From Patiria pectinifera (taxonomy: Eukaryota; Echinodermata; Asteroidea; Valvatida; Asterinidae): 64,000 nucleotides of DNA. How positions within the stretch are numbered: position 1 is the stretch's first letter; each line of letters starts with the position of its first letter. Shown piece by piece: positions 33,351-45,360 of the stretch. The stretch spans positions 26,178,197 to 26,242,196 of the forward strand of contig CM057149.1 of assembly GCA_029964075.1 (NCBI GenBank), given 5' to 3'. The notes under the pieces are model-generated. The model searched no databases and had not been told where the DNA came from. It saw only the letters and a program-made list of their open reading frames with translations. The position numbers and the translations under genes are program-made.

Positions 33351-34717
33351 GCTGGTCCCCGGTGGAGTTCCCACGCAGTTCAACAGTCACTTGTTTTTCC
33401 CCTCTCCGTTGAGATTTTAACAACAGAAGGGTGCGCTTTTTTTTCTTCGCACCCAGACGCCAAATCCAAATTGTACACAGTCCGCCATTGAATTTGCCTT
33501 TTGAGATGTTATGGGGTCCTGCAATATACCAGAGTGTTGGGAGGACATTGCCCTCACGTTTGGCAATGAGCCGAGTTGGATACGCAGCAAAACACCAATG
33601 CACAGTCTTATAGCTTGCTCTTGAAGAACTGAGATGCGAGTGTGAATATTCTTTTCAAAACTCAAATAGTTAAATAAGTCATACAATTTGAAAGCTAGAT
33701 TTACATGCACTCATTTACCAAACAAAGATGACAAATTGATGCCATTGAAGTTGGAATACATTGTGAACCTGGATGAAAATTGGCAAGCATTCGTTCTCAC
33801 TGTTAACTGGTTAATTAATAACATCTACAGTCGATAGGATGCTGAGGCAGCACAGTAAAACATCACATTTGAAAGAAAACACCTATAATTGTTTTGGGGT
33901 TGTCCATAACAGCTCCATTTTCATGAACAGATTAATTTCCTTCTAGTTCTAACCACACTTAATTCATCTGTTTTTAAAACAGCTACAATTCATGCCCATT
34001 TATTTGTACATGTTCACCTTAATAATTAAGATGTTTCATTAACCCAGTCCATAAAATCTGTCAGCAGACAAAACTGAAGATCATAAGTTGCACAATGTTT
34101 CCTAAAATTCCCTCCCCTCCAAAAAAAATTTCATTTTTTTTTTCTGGGTCAGAGGCAGTCCATGACCGTGCAACATCCGTGAACTACCAGACAGTGCCAA
34201 TGTCTGTCAGTACACCATTTTCTTAAACCGGTGCCCCTCTCGGAATGTGCATCCAATATTGTGTCAGCTGTCCGTCAGGCGTGCGTACTCTTGCGGGGGC
34301 CATCAGAAAGTCATCTTCTGAACCACATCAAAACGGTCTGTGAACGCAGGAGCTGTCATACTGCATGACTCATCACTGAAAATATACAACATACCGTGGA
34401 ACTTGTACATTACATTCGAAAGATTGCACAAATAAAATTGCACATGTTAGTGATACACGCACAGTGCAAATAATGATACTTGTGGTATGATAATGAAAGT
34501 TAAATATCAAATTAGAATGTACTGTTAAATATCTTGTTTTGACTCCCATCTTTACACCCCCCCCCCCACACACTAGCACAGTTTCTGACTTGCGTTATAG
34601 CAATGGAATCCTGTTAAGAGAGCCCCCAAAATGGTGCACACGCTTTCTCTATTTTTTCAAAATGTAAAGTATCAACTGAGCTGAATCTTCAACAAGTTAT
34701 TTGTTAATGCACCTTCT
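33351..34717. other. Non-coding stretch, nothing assigned
   Basis: Frames of up to 101 codons on both strands around 33300-33710 overlap each other and are unrecognised. The remainder is AT-rich. Confidence 0.5.
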
Positions 34718-34987
34718 TTAACCAGTTTGCGTTGGATGACGTGTGTACATGCAAAGGTTTTGTGGTACATGTATATGGAACGGATGACAGAAAAACATGC
34801 AACGAGCGAGGCCGGAAATATCTGTGTTCTTCCTGCTCGCAACGAGCAAGGCCGGAAATATCTGTGTACTACCCGTAGATGATGGCCTGAACCCGTCTGG
34901 CATCGAAGGTAGGACACAGATATCATGAAAACAATCCTGCGCCTCAGTCCGGTCAATGTCAAAATAATCCCGGTGCGAACTGGTTAA
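34718..34987 (+). mobile_element. R6 TTAA-flanked MITE, copy 1
   Basis: TTAA (34718-34721) then CCAGTTTGCGTTGGATGACG on the left; CCCGGTGCGAACTGG then TTAA (34984-34987) on the right. The terminal inverted repeat is CCAGTT(T/C)GC. A related element is at 53005-53200 (inverted) and a right-end tail at 9584. Inside, a 29-base unit, GCAACGAGC(G/A)AGGCCGG and AAATATCTGTGT, is present twice at 34799 and 34839 (period 40). TTAA flanks suggest a piggyBac-type origin. No coding remnant. Confidence 0.8.
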
Positions 34988-36060
34988 GATTGTGAGCAAT
35001 TAAGTAAAAAAAAATAAAAAAAATAAAAAACACAAAAAGCAAATGTTCTCATGTACCTTTAAGAAGCTGACCCAATTTCTTTTTTTCTCTGTATGTTTCA
35101 AAAGAATTACTTAATCTATTGGCGCAATATGAAAGTGATGGACAGTTGACATCTCTACAATTTTTTTTTTAAACTGAGGTTTAAAAAAACATCATCGTTT
35201 CGGACAAGAAAAGGGGGAAAAGAATCGGAACACAGGCCACGTTTGGTCCCTCTGTGTTGCTGTCAACAGTAACTTTTCCATAGTACACATGTTTCTTTCA
35301 ACTGTAACCGCTTCAGGAACACGTACGTGATAAACCCGTCGTTTGACACTTGACGGAGCGGACAATCAGTCAACTAAAATAAATTTCATTTCACTCCTCC
35401 ATGAAGGTGATTGAATTTGTTTGTTGCTACCTGGTCCTGTTTAGATTAGTACTGGATTCACTTAGACACAAGCTTGAGACAACACTAGGGGTGTTAGTGG
35501 ACCTCACAATGACAGTTAGGTCAAAGGTGGTTTAAATAGCGCACCCAGTAACCCACATATTGAGACTTACAGGACTGGTGACCCAGATTATACTGAGAAA
35601 CCCACAAAAAAGTGGGGCAACATTTGTGTTAGGGGTACAGTGAAGTTTCGATAGGCTTATGACCGTTTTACGTGAAATGAATGGTTTGAATAGAATAGGA
35701 TAATACAACAGCGTCGCAAACGTACTTGAAATAAGGTGCGTCTGTCCTTATGTCGACAAAATCAGCACCGTTTTTCCCTGAATAAGTATTGAAGATGGAC
35801 ATTTTAGGCCAAAACCTTCTCGTCGAATTTCGATCGGCATTTGAATCTTAGCCCTCTGATTGCTATTTGAATATTGCACAATTTTCAAGGTTTATATTGA
35901 CATTGTGAATATTGAAATTGAACCTGGGGCCTACATGTGCAAAGCTGCATAGGCACGAACTTATCAAAGTAGACCTCATTACCAAAGAATGTTCATTCGC
36001 AGTTACTTTGAAGAGTTGTATATGTAGTGCTGTGAGTCTGATCATGGTCTGCCCATAGTT
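34988..36060. other. Non-coding stretch, nothing assigned
   Basis: A-rich run at 35005-35040. No exon, RNA gene or shared repeat seen. Confidence 0.5.
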
Positions 36061-36142
36061 GGGGGGCTGCCCCGCCTCCACTCCCCCCCCCCTCAATTTG
36101 AGGGGGGGGGGGAACTTGGGGGGGGGGGCGTTGCCCCCCTTA
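36061..36142. repeat. G-run/C-run foldback
   Basis: A C run followed by CTCAATTTGAG and a G run can form a hairpin of about 16-17 bp (36081-36112). It is flanked by GGGGGGCTGCCCC on the left and GGGGCGTTGCCCCCC on the right. The style resembles the subterminal G/C blocks of the TTAA element at 27047, but no terminal repeat was found around it. Confidence 0.6.
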
Positions 36143-36417
36143 AAGTTTATGGCCGGTAACATGCTCTAGCAAAAAAATTGAGGGCATGCCGATCGAGTTT
36201 TGGCTACCGGTCTGCAACCATAAACAGCCCACTGTTGTGCTCGAAGGCCAGGGCACTACATGTAGCTGTTTACCTTTTTAAAACATTACTTCCATGTAAG
36301 TTAGTGTAAGGGCAAACAGTAAACAGCCCGACCATGGGGGTGGGCAACTGCTGGAAAATACTTCCGCCCATGTTTTCTTCCAACTGAACTACAGCATCCA
36401 ACACTTGTAGTGATGCG

Positions 36418-36590
36418 ATTGAGTATGCTTCCATGAGCATGAGTATGGGTAAAAAAAATAAAAATTTTCCATGAGTATGGGTATGAGTGCAAGTATGAAT
36501 ACGATACGAGTATGAGTACTTTGCAATGGCTGCTAGTGCAAATATGAGTATGCATTTTTTTTTTTGGCGAGAAGTACGAGTATGAGTACC
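36418..36590 (+). repeat. Degenerate GAGTATG array
   Basis: The word GAGTATG recurs at least seven times (for example GAGCATGAGTATGGGTA, ATGAGTATGGGTATGAGTGC, ACGAGTATGAGTACTTTGC, TACGAGTATGAGTACCGAG), separated by A- and T-rich gaps. Subterminal arrays of short repeats are common in hAT-type elements, but clear ends and an 8-bp duplication were not found, so the class is open. Confidence 0.6.
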
Positions 36591-38117
36591 GAGACACTGT
36601 CAGACAGGAACGGCCAAAATTTCCAAAATAGCTCTTGGAAGGAGCACATCACTTTCCTTTGTTCAGATCAAGGCCGATATTTTCCAGGTGGATGGATACA
36701 GCAACACTGCTTATTTACATTTGCAACATGACAGGCGTGTCCACGGAGTTTGCCTGGTTAACATTGTGGGATATTTTGCACGCTAGGGCCTCACCTGTGG
36801 GTGTTGGTGCATAAGTAATTTCTCCGTTAGTTGAGAGGCTTTTTTACCCCACATCTGTTGACATGGATTAGTGTGATGTGCATGCACAGTTGTTGTTTTT
36901 TTGTACTGCATGGACTCTGACTCCAAAGTGGGAAAGATTTGTTTGTTTTAAGTGCATTTCTATAAAACCCCAAAACATTTGCACATGTGAAAAAGAGCTT
37001 GTACTTAATTGCTTTCAGTTGTGTTGGTATTTGGAAAGAAATAACGAGAAATCAATTCCAAGTACTTCAAAGGGTCCATGAAATGAACATTTTCTAAGAA
37101 CATATTTTGTGCAACTTTCAACTCATAAATGTATAAAATCTAATTGTTTGACATCTCTTTTTAGTTTATTTTATTGAAAAGTGCACTTCTTTTAACATTG
37201 AAAAAACAAATTCCATGCTTTTCCTGACAGCTCTGGTGGTGCTGTTGCTGTAATGTCATTTCAGGAAGACACAACTGTTCAGTTTATAGGGATTTTCTGT
37301 TCAAATTGTGAACGCCTAAATTTTCTCATTGAAAACATCTGTGAGAAAGGTTTGCTCATTGGCTTACTGCCGTACTGACACATCAATGAATCACCACAGA
37401 AAAGAAAATTTACTACAGCAAGAAATCCCAAATTCTGGCAACTTTTAGTTCTGAAATAACTTGAAACAGAAGTTTCTACCTGAAATGACAACTTTTACTC
37501 ATGAATATGGACATTCGCATTGACAACCAAAAAGACACCAAAATACCCTTGAAAATGGCAAAACAAAATTGAAAATAAGTTTAAATGGAACACAGAGGTG
37601 CATTTTCCAAGATTTTTGCATTAAAAACAAAATTACATTGCATGGGCCCTTTTATTAGGAAGTGTTTTTCCAAGTTTTCTTTTCTGGAATGGAAAAGAAA
37701 AAACAGTTTGCATCTGTGACTAAAGTTTTTAAAGGAAAGAGCACATTTTTAATTTGAATCATGCAAAATCCTCACAGGAATATGCCTTGTCAGGCATACA
37801 CTCCCCAACATTTTATACGGACCCTGGGGGCACAAACAATCCCTTTAAACCTTCCAAAACCTTTTTAAATTCCCAACCAGACCCCCACATGTCCTTAAAC
37901 GCAGCATGGTATGGGCTGGTGTTTACATACAAACCTCACTACCTGCTGTCATATCACAACTGTACAAACAGTGACATAACCATCTTGGATTGCCAATAAT
38001 ACCCTCTGGTCATGTTCCTTGGTAGGATTTCCTGTGTACTGCGCAAGGAAACTCCCATATTTTTCGTTAACATCATTTAAAGAAAGAGTGCTTCTCACAG
38101 AATTGAACCGTTGAATA
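36591..38117. other. Non-coding stretch, nothing assigned
   Basis: AT-rich. A small inverted motif, GTTTTCTTTTC / GAAAAGAAAAAAC, lies near 37673-37704. No exon or shared repeat recognised. Confidence 0.5.
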
Positions 38118-38627
38118 CAGGGTGAGTAAAAAAAAGCAAAACCCAAGTGTCCGAACCATTGTTTTAGTGAAGTTCTGCATGTAGCCCTTTCAAGATCTAG
38201 GATACAAAAGCCCAATTCCTAGGCTTTCTTTTAGTTCAACAATCATTCAAATTACTCATGTACTTTTCAAGTTACGGAATTTTAAAGAAAACCACTGTTT
38301 CAAAGTTCTGTCCACGGATCACAAGAAGGTAAGTGTTCTTTCAGCAAAACGAAAACAAATCACATAGGGATGTGTGTGAATTGTTTTCGTTTTGCTGAAA
38401 GAACGCACCCTTTTTTGTGATCCGTGGACGAACTTTTATACAGTGGTTGTGTTTATAAGATTCCGTAACTTGAAAAGTACAAGAGTGATTTGAATGATTC
38501 TTGTACTAAAAGAAAGCTTATGAATTGGGCTTCCATATCATATCATATATTTTCAAAGTGCTACATGCAGAACTTCACTAAAACAATAGTCCCGACATTT
38601 GAGTTTCACTTTTTTTGACTCGCCCTG
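38118..38627. mobile_element. Long foldback element, TA-flanked
   Basis: The two halves are inverted copies along nearly their full length (arms about 230-240 bp). The outer ends are CAGGGTGAGTAAAAAAAAGC and its counterpart CTTTTTTTGACTCGCCCTG. The innermost pairing is 24 perfect bases (38335-38358 with 38381-38404) around a 22-base loop. TA lies on each side (38116-38117, 38628-38629), as expected for Tc1/mariner-type insertion. No transposase. If transcribed it would give a long double-stranded RNA hairpin. Frames on either strand within it are artefacts of the repeat. Confidence 0.85.
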
Positions 38628-38629
38628 TA

Positions 38630-40913
38630 TAGAGGAAGGAAGAACACTTTCCCACTGGTGTAGCGGAAGGGACATATGTTTTTAGTTTTCGAGGATAGTC
38701 GGTTGATCAATTGTGCGTGGGATTTCCTAAGTTAAAAGCCTGCTATTAAGGCAAACATATCTGAAAGCATTCATGTCCGTGTTCCTCCCTTTGAAATATT
38801 TTTGTTTTCAAATTGACAATTTTTTACAAAACTTCTTGCATGTAAATCAGTCTTCAAAAACACATGTACATGTAACTACAGTTTAGGCACTTCAAGATGA
38901 GGTAAAGAAAGCGTTCCTGCAAAATACATATGCACAGCACGCACTGGCCCAGTTCATCCAAAGGCCGGTAAAAGGTTTTGCCGTGAGAAAAATTGAATCT
39001 TAATATTCCCTCTGTCCCCAAGAACCCTAAATATAGCCCTGAAGAGCCCTTGGGTCTAGATAAATATTGCATTAAGAATTTGAAATGAGGATACTGCATA
39101 GAAACCGAATCTAGTGAGGGAGTTGCTCATGCAACCGGCAGGGTTCTTGGGAGGAATCCATGGGGGGGGGGGGGGGGATATGGCCGAAAGCTTAGACCTG
39201 TGCTTTACACACTTACAGCAAGATACCAATCAAGAATATTGCATTGCAACTTTAGAACGTTGAGGTATAGGAAGGGTATATTGAAGGAAGCGTTCATATT
39301 TCAACTTACAAGGGTGGCAGTGATTTTTTATTTATTCTTGTATGTTACCGTTGAAAGTTTATTTATTACAGTTCTTTACCCAAGGTATGCCCTAAAGTTT
39401 AAAAGTGGTTTTTATTGGAGGCCCTGCATACATTATAAAATTAAGAAATAATGTTTTAAGCAAAGTAAATCTCATAAGGAAAAAGTGCATTGATGAAAAA
39501 AACGAACATTTATACTTAACAAATACCAAGTTGGAAGGAGAAAGGGGGGGGGGTTGGCATTAATGCAGCATTCTTTTCCCATACCTGCATGTACGTGTAC
39601 TGCACTGAGTTATTACTGAAAAGAATAGCTCCCTCAAATGACCCCCATGTAGATAACAAGTCATTTGACGTTTTTTGGGGGATAAATTGTCATGGCTTAT
39701 GAAATCACAAAACGAGGTCCACTTTTGTCCAGTTTTACAGTTATGCATGATCTTTACGTCAATGTTTACATTGAGTACAAGTGCTTAAACATGCACGGAT
39801 GTTCATACATGTAGTTGTGTTGATCAAAATTTGCTGATTACTCATACAAACATGTACATACATGTAGCATTCAAGTTATTTGTGGTAGGACCACTATTGT
39901 GTGTTGATGCAACAAGTGAGTATCATAGGAATTTTGTGTGTAGAAACCCACTGGTTTGAACCCTGGTCAAGTGCAGTGGAGGACCACTGCTGGCATAACA
40001 ATGTGTAATGTTACGCATAACTGGCATAACTCCTTCCCTTTTGTAGCCTGGAGCAGGAATTTTCGTGAGGTGGGGTACCTGTCCATAGCCATTTAGGCGT
40101 GGTTTCGACTGTCGGTGCCGGTTACTGCTAAATACAATGTGACAGGTTTGTGACAGAAAAAAGAAATCTTGACTTTGTAGACAAAGTTGCAATCATAGAA
40201 GATGTTGAATTGAGTTTAATGATATGGTGTGATTTGCAGATGTGTGATTTGCATGAACTTTGGGATGGGAAGTTCCCATTGCCCAAATGATAACTGTTTT
40301 TTTTCCAATTTGATTATTGCCTTTCCTTGTGCATACGTGTATGCATTCCTATCACAACTTGGTAAACACCAAATACAGTTCATCTATGATAGTATATTAA
40401 GTACATTTACATTGTACATGTACAGTGTACTTGCGCATTTTACTTTCACAATGTACATGTACACCGGTCCAACATCAGGAAATGATTGCATTGTCTTGAA
40501 ATCTCAAAGGGGCTCAACTCTGTCCATTGGGTTCTGGGTCGTTGACAACCTTGAGCTTGCCGCCAGTCCCCGGAGCCTACCTAAGGGGAGCAAGCCAGTG
40601 CCCTGCAGGTAGGAGAAGTTGAAAGAGTGGAAATCTCTCATTGGTGGACTGATAAGTGAGCTTTCATTGACTTCAGTGCTGAAAAATCGCTTTGCCTTGG
40701 GACTTGAACTTCTAAAGACCTGTGCAGACCTGTACGTACTTGTACAAAATGTAATATGTTGCTGTTATGGGTTTAGATTGTAAGCAATGTCGATTCTTAA
40801 GATTATTTCTGTCAGTAAATTCTTGCTTAAATCAGGACTGTGCATCTGTAGTTATTAGGCATTTGCTGTCAAGTTTGACCCAAACCCGCTCGTCCCTTTT
40901 GGCTAGGAACCGT
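38630..40913. other. Non-coding stretch, nothing assigned
   Basis: Includes a 16-G tract (39162-39177), another G run at 39544-39553, and dense TACATGTA-type words near 39840-39870 and 40410-40463. The 127-codon frame at 40229-40612 is unrecognised. CCCTGCAG|GTAGGAG near 40607 resembles a donor, but no acceptor supports an exon. Confidence 0.5.
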
Positions 40914-41095
40914 CCTCAATCCTGCAAAATCCTCCAATTGCCACCATGTAAAATTTGAATGACATTAGAAGCAGTGCGGACGATATCGAGCATAATGCAG
41001 GGCTCAATTACATGTACATTGTATGCGTGACTGAACATAAACAATGCTGGGTACAGCCCCCGAACTTGACAATGCATCCTCCAAAATCAATCGAC
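40914..41095 (+). repeat. R4 element, partial copy 3
   Basis: CCTCAATCCTGCAAAATCCT then CCAATTGCCACCATGTAAA starts the copy. GAGCATAATGCAGGGC, TGACTGAACATAAACA, ACAATGC, CCCCCGAACTTGACAATGCA and TCCTCCAAAATCAATCGACG follow the order of 42893-43265. Roughly half the length of the other two copies; the middle and the second terminal motif are missing. Confidence 0.7.
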
Positions 41096-41215
41096 GTTTT
41101 TTTTTTCCATTTTGCCTCATATATGATATTTGACATTCAGTTTTTTATTTATTTATACATATTTGTTTATTCAAGTAGTTTCTCAAGTGTTCATTATGTG
41201 ACAAAGAGTGAAGTA

Positions 41216-41275
41216 TTTAAACAAAATATACATGTAGGCCTGCATGTAGTTCTGACTGATCACAAGCCTCTTATT
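41216..41275 (+). pseudogene. Ty3/gypsy RNase H-like remnant
   Basis: Twenty codons read Phe-Lys-Gln-Asn-Ile-His-Val-Gly-Leu-His-Val-Val-Leu-Thr-Asp-His-Lys-Pro-Leu-Ile and then a stop. TDHKPL is the conserved core of the RNase H domain of Ty3/gypsy polyproteins. The Phe 14 residues before Asp and the Val three before it also sit at the family's usual spacing. Nothing upstream in this frame extends the similarity and no other retrotransposon domain or LTR is evident. It could be a fossil fragment or chance. Confidence 0.3.
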
Positions 41276-42007
41276 TGAATTTCTGCAAACACTGCTGTAC
41301 TTTCTAGATGATTTTGGTGTAGAGTGCTCCCTCAGAGAAAAAAAACACCATGTTTCTTTTTCTTTTCTTGTTTAAACAATCATATATTTGTCTAGAGGTC
41401 AATTCAGAGGTATGGAATAGTGCAGACCGAATGTCTGCCCCAAAATTACCAGTGACGACTCCCTTGTGATCTTAGTGCATTATGGGAGAAGTCGTAGACC
41501 CTCCAGTGATTTGCAGGCACTGATAGCTTTACAGACCTCAGATCAAAAGTAACTAAGATCAAAAATCCTTTATCCATCCAGTGAGTGGTGGTAGTGGTCA
41601 CTTTTTGGGGCAAAACTTCAATGTTGATGCTCAGAGAATGAAATAATGGTTGGACATTGGACATTTGTAGACCGTTTACCATTTTCCAAACAAGTTTAGT
41701 GAAGTAAGTTTAGTGCATTCTGTGGTGATGGGGCAGCTATATATAAAAAAAAAATTGAAAATGAGTGAACTTGGTAATATCTGTCAGCAGTTTTTGTGTC
41801 TAATTTCACCCTGTATAGATATTGGCATATTGGTTTTTGAAATTCCAGTTTGTTTCCACTTTGGTTGATTTTGTTAATGTAATGTACGTATAAAGTTTTG
41901 AAAGGTGATAAATAATGTGACACTGCATTTTGTCCGTTTCTGCACACTCACATGTGTTGCCTGTGTGCTGTCTGCTGCCACCTATTGACCTAAACTTTCT
42001 TAATATA
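41276..42007. other. Non-coding stretch, nothing assigned
   Basis: AT-rich; no exon or shared repeat recognised. Confidence 0.5.
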
Positions 42008-42168
42008 CAGGCCTGCAACTTTTCCTTGGATCCACTGACTTCTTATTTTTTCAAATTTTTTTTTTTAAATAACTTCTCATGAATGCCATTACAAATTGAA
42101 AAACATTGTACAGAGTTTGTGTGGTTTGGAGTTTCCTCGTTTTTCCTAAATTTCCAGTTGCATGCCTG
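42008..42168 (+). repeat. R10 inverted-repeat element, copy 1
   Basis: CAGGCCTGCAACTTTTCCTT at the left and CCAGTTGCATGCCTG at the right are inverted repeats (CAGGC(A/C)TGCAAC). It matches 55860-56009: GGATCCACTGA, ACTTCTCATGAATGCCATTA, CAAATTGAAAAA, GTGTGGTTT and TTTCCT. This copy has an extra T-rich run (about 42040-42066). Non-coding. Confidence 0.85.
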
Positions 42169-42324
42169 AATATGATTTTTTTTGTATGAGGTTTTTGGTG
42201 CCGTTTTTGGTGAATTTTCCCCTTTTCTATGGTGCACAACATATTAAAAGACTGTGAAGTACATGTTCATGCACATTGTAAACAAGTTGCTGGTGGAATA
42301 GATGTACAGTTGTACATATTGTAG

Positions 42325-42352
42325 GCTACATGTACATGTACATGTATGTACA
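42325..42352. repeat. TACATG microsatellite
   Basis: ACATGTACATGTACATGTATGTAC forms a palindromic (TACATG)n run. The octamer TACATGTA or its half sites recur across the whole window. Confidence 0.85.
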
Positions 42353-42892
42353 ATTTCATGTACGTGCCCACCAACGTTCATCTCCCATATTGACCAGCGA
42401 CCTTTCTTTAGTGCACTTGACATAGCCAGCCCACCATGGGCTGGTCTCCACTGTGGAAGCATTGGCCCTGCCTCTGCGTGGGGGGTTAGCTCAATTTTTC
42501 CCCCATGATCCCAATTTGCACTGAGGTTAACCACTTGTCAGGTTGAGGTACAGCCAGTGCCAGTTAAGAAATAAAATAGTCTTTGGAGGCTGTTTTTGTG
42601 GATTGACTAGTTGATTTAACACACAAATTGAATTTGTCCAATTGGTTTGACCATGCTGGGTTTGTGCCAACCTGTGGAATTACTTGATGGCTGGGGGGCC
42701 CAGTGCAACAGCTTGGCCCATTACTGTAGTTTGTGAGTCTAAGTTGGTCAGTCACGGAAATCTTTAATGACAACTTTTGAATCGTATTTTTACAGATCCC
42801 CTCCAAAAATCATCCTTTAGAGTTGTTGTTTGACCTGTTAAAGTATTAAAGTATTGCCCTTGTATTTTTTTCCCAGAATGGTTCCCTTCAGG
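42353..42892. other. Non-coding stretch, nothing assigned
   Basis: No exon, RNA gene or shared repeat recognised. It contains an imperfect inverted pair, CCAGCCCACCATGGGCTGG (42428-42446). Confidence 0.5.
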
Positions 42893-43265
42893 ATGTAACC
42901 TAAATCCTGCTAAATCTTCCAATAGGCCTCATTAAAAAATAGCATATAGCATCAATCCTTGAAATTCCTCTATTATTTCTTGAATATGTTCCATGGAGGG
43001 GTGACCACTGCCTGAATCCTGCAAAATCCTGCAGCAGTGACTTGTCAATATGTTGAGGCTTGGCCAGTGACTGGCTTGGCCAGGATTTCAAGCATAATCA
43101 AGGCCTATATTTATGCATGGCTGAGCACAAACAGCACAAGGTCCTGCCCAAGACCTTGACAAAGTGCATCCTACAAAATCAGTAACGCACTTTTGCCATG
43201 TAACCTCAATCCTCCAAATTCTTCCTCTTGGGCAAAGAGGATTTTGAAGGATTAAGGGTGGTTTG
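42893..43265 (+). repeat. R4 inverted-repeat element, copy 2
   Basis: Starts TGTAACCTAAATCCTGCTAA and ends AGGATTTTGAAGGATTAAGGG, imperfect inverted repeats. GAATCCTGCAAAATCCTGCA, GTGACTTGTCAATATGTTGAGGC, GCCAGTGACTGGC, TGGCTGAGCACAAACA and AAGTGCATCCTACAAAATC match 6999-7361 (inverted) and partly 40914-41095. Confidence 0.8.
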
Positions 43266-44639
43266 GGTTACTACAGTATTTAAGGACGGTAGTTAGGTTG
43301 TGAGCAGTCTTGGAGGATGGGCTCTGTTGCCCCGAAAGGTTGGTTTTTGGAATTTGAATCAATGGTATCTTATGATTAATTTTACTTCAAACTTTGATAA
43401 ATTTTGAAGGTTCAATTAACATGGAATAGGGTCTTTAATGAATGAGTGAGTGTTTATTAAAACGAAAGGTCTTCCCCAAAACATACAAAAATGCCTAGAG
43501 ATCCACTTATGGAGAAAGCGTGCATGAAAGAGCAGAAAAGAAGGAAAGAATTCAAGAAAAAAGGAAGCAAATGAAAGAAAAAGAAATACATTCGCTTGCT
43601 GTTATCTTGGAGTTGTTTGGCAGAAACCAAACCCATTTTAACGTACCTTTTTTTCCAAGTTGGATCACCTTGTACATGGAGTGAAAGAAGTAGGTCTACG
43701 AGGTTATTTTAATAGCACTGGCCAGTTAATGATGATACAAAGGCATTGTTGGAATCATGGTTATGAATTCATTCTTAGAATAATGGCTTAATGACCCTCC
43801 TTTTAATGTCCAACCTTGGACTTTACTTCCAACTTGACCCTCAATCCTGGGCCTGCAATGCAATGCCTGGAATTGTTGGCCAGACTTTAATGACCCCTTG
43901 CAAAATTAACATCATGCTATTAATGGTCCTTGAGCCAATTGTGAGTGTCACTGGAATTTGCAGTACCCATGTTTCAGAGTAATATTTTATTAGTTGGACT
44001 TGTGTGTGTTTTATGGGGTTCTACATTGCGTCTGACTCGGTCTTATGGCTGGAAGGTTTCTAAGAGGTCAGTGGGTCACATGGATGGGTAGGCTCCTTCA
44101 ACAACGTTTTCTGATAGGATTTTACAATTATTAGAAGTCCAACTGTGGATATTTAGTACTGTACATGTGGTGTTAAAGTCTAGAAACCATTGAGAGGAAT
44201 AAGTTTTGATTCAAATTCCAAATATTCAAATTCCAAAAATATTATGTATTGTTATTCAATTCGTCATTCAGATGCAACAAACTTAAACAAATATAAAATT
44301 CAAACTAAATTTTCAAATTAACTTCAAACAATTATTCAAAATAAATTTTAGAACATATAAGAAACCAAACCAGTATGTTTTCCCTAGAATTGTTTTGGTT
44401 TGGTTTCTATGTGAAAACATTTTCTTTGGATGATCAGTATTATGTTAATTTTGCATTGATTTTTAGAAATTAAATGAAAATAAATGTGTAAAAAGCAACC
44501 TTCAAGATTTCTCACTCTTTTTTAACACTTGAAAAAAAAAATCCTTGCCTTTTTTCCTATGATTTTTGAATGGAATTCTTCATTAAAAAGGCCTTTTACT
44601 TCTGTGAATGATGCATGTGTTAATCATCATTCATTGACT
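43266..44639. other. Non-coding stretch with an imperfect hairpin
   Basis: AGAAACCAAACC (about 44361) and GGTTTGGTTTCT (about 44398) form a stem around a 25-base loop. Otherwise AT-rich without exon signals. Confidence 0.5.
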
Positions 44640-45360
44640 GGCGTTGACCAGCGATGATGCGTTTTTGATCCGTCCATGGATTGCACTGTCAGCACCATCC
44701 CTTTGATGAGCCAGTTGTATTCTGTTCATTCCAGCTTTGTGATATCCACATGGCGAAATCATCACTTGTCGCGGACAGCGCTGCTCATATGCAATGCTCG
44801 TTCCGTAATACGGGAACCGGTCCCAAGGCATGAACTACCAGTCACCCTCAGTGAAAAAGTAATTTACACTTGTGCGTTGATGGGCCCGCCAGGGAGGACA
44901 GCCGACCCTAATGACATTTCCACTACCGGGCTTCTCATAGACAAGCAGTTGCTAATAGTCACTCCGGCCCCTGATGCTATATCCATTGGTTACCGGCCGG
45001 CGGAATACCGGCACACAACAAGGGGCTCTAGTTATCATCAAACAATGCCGAAAAGGAATTGGGGATATACGCAGTTACTTGATGGCATGCCTAGGTGTTT
45101 ATACAGTTGCTCAATGTAGACAAAGTAGCTGTACAAATACTGTTGTAGGAATCACCCAGTGAATCGATCTCTAAGCTGGTACAGTGTATATGCCGCATTC
45201 TTTGGAATCCTGGCGCATTACTGTAATCTGCTTATTGCAAATAAGTCCGCGCATCAGCCCAAACAACGGTGACTGTACATCGACTGAAGAGACCTCAATG
45301 CCGCATTGTTTAGAGCCCTCATTGTGCGGCAAAAACGGACAAATCTTCCTTTTTCTTTAT
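44640..45360. promoter_or_regulatory. Candidate conserved non-coding island
   Basis: A long GC-balanced stretch with CpG words (GTCGCGGACAGCGCTGC, TTCCGTAATACGGGAACCGG, TACCGGCCGGCGGAATACCGG, both locally palindromic) and CATATGCAATG. The 147-codon plus-strand frame (44676-45119) is the longest here. It starts without splice or Kozak support and resembles nothing I know, so I favour regulatory DNA or an unrecognised old element over a gene. Confidence 0.3.

Noticed and set aside
38329..38336. Donor-like AAG|GTAAGT
   Set aside because: It lies inside the foldback element and has no acceptor partner.
40600..40617. CCCTGCAG|GTAGGAG as an exon end or ratchet point
   Set aside because: The preceding sequence is rich in AG and lacks a pyrimidine tract, and the upstream frame is not recognisable.
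42325..42352. Specific regulatory palindrome TACATGTACATGTACATGTA
   Set aside because: TACATG runs occur all over the window and are better explained as simple sequence.
44676..45119. 147-codon plus-strand frame
   Set aside because: No splice signals, no start context and no recognisable domain. Low stop density follows from the higher GC of the island.
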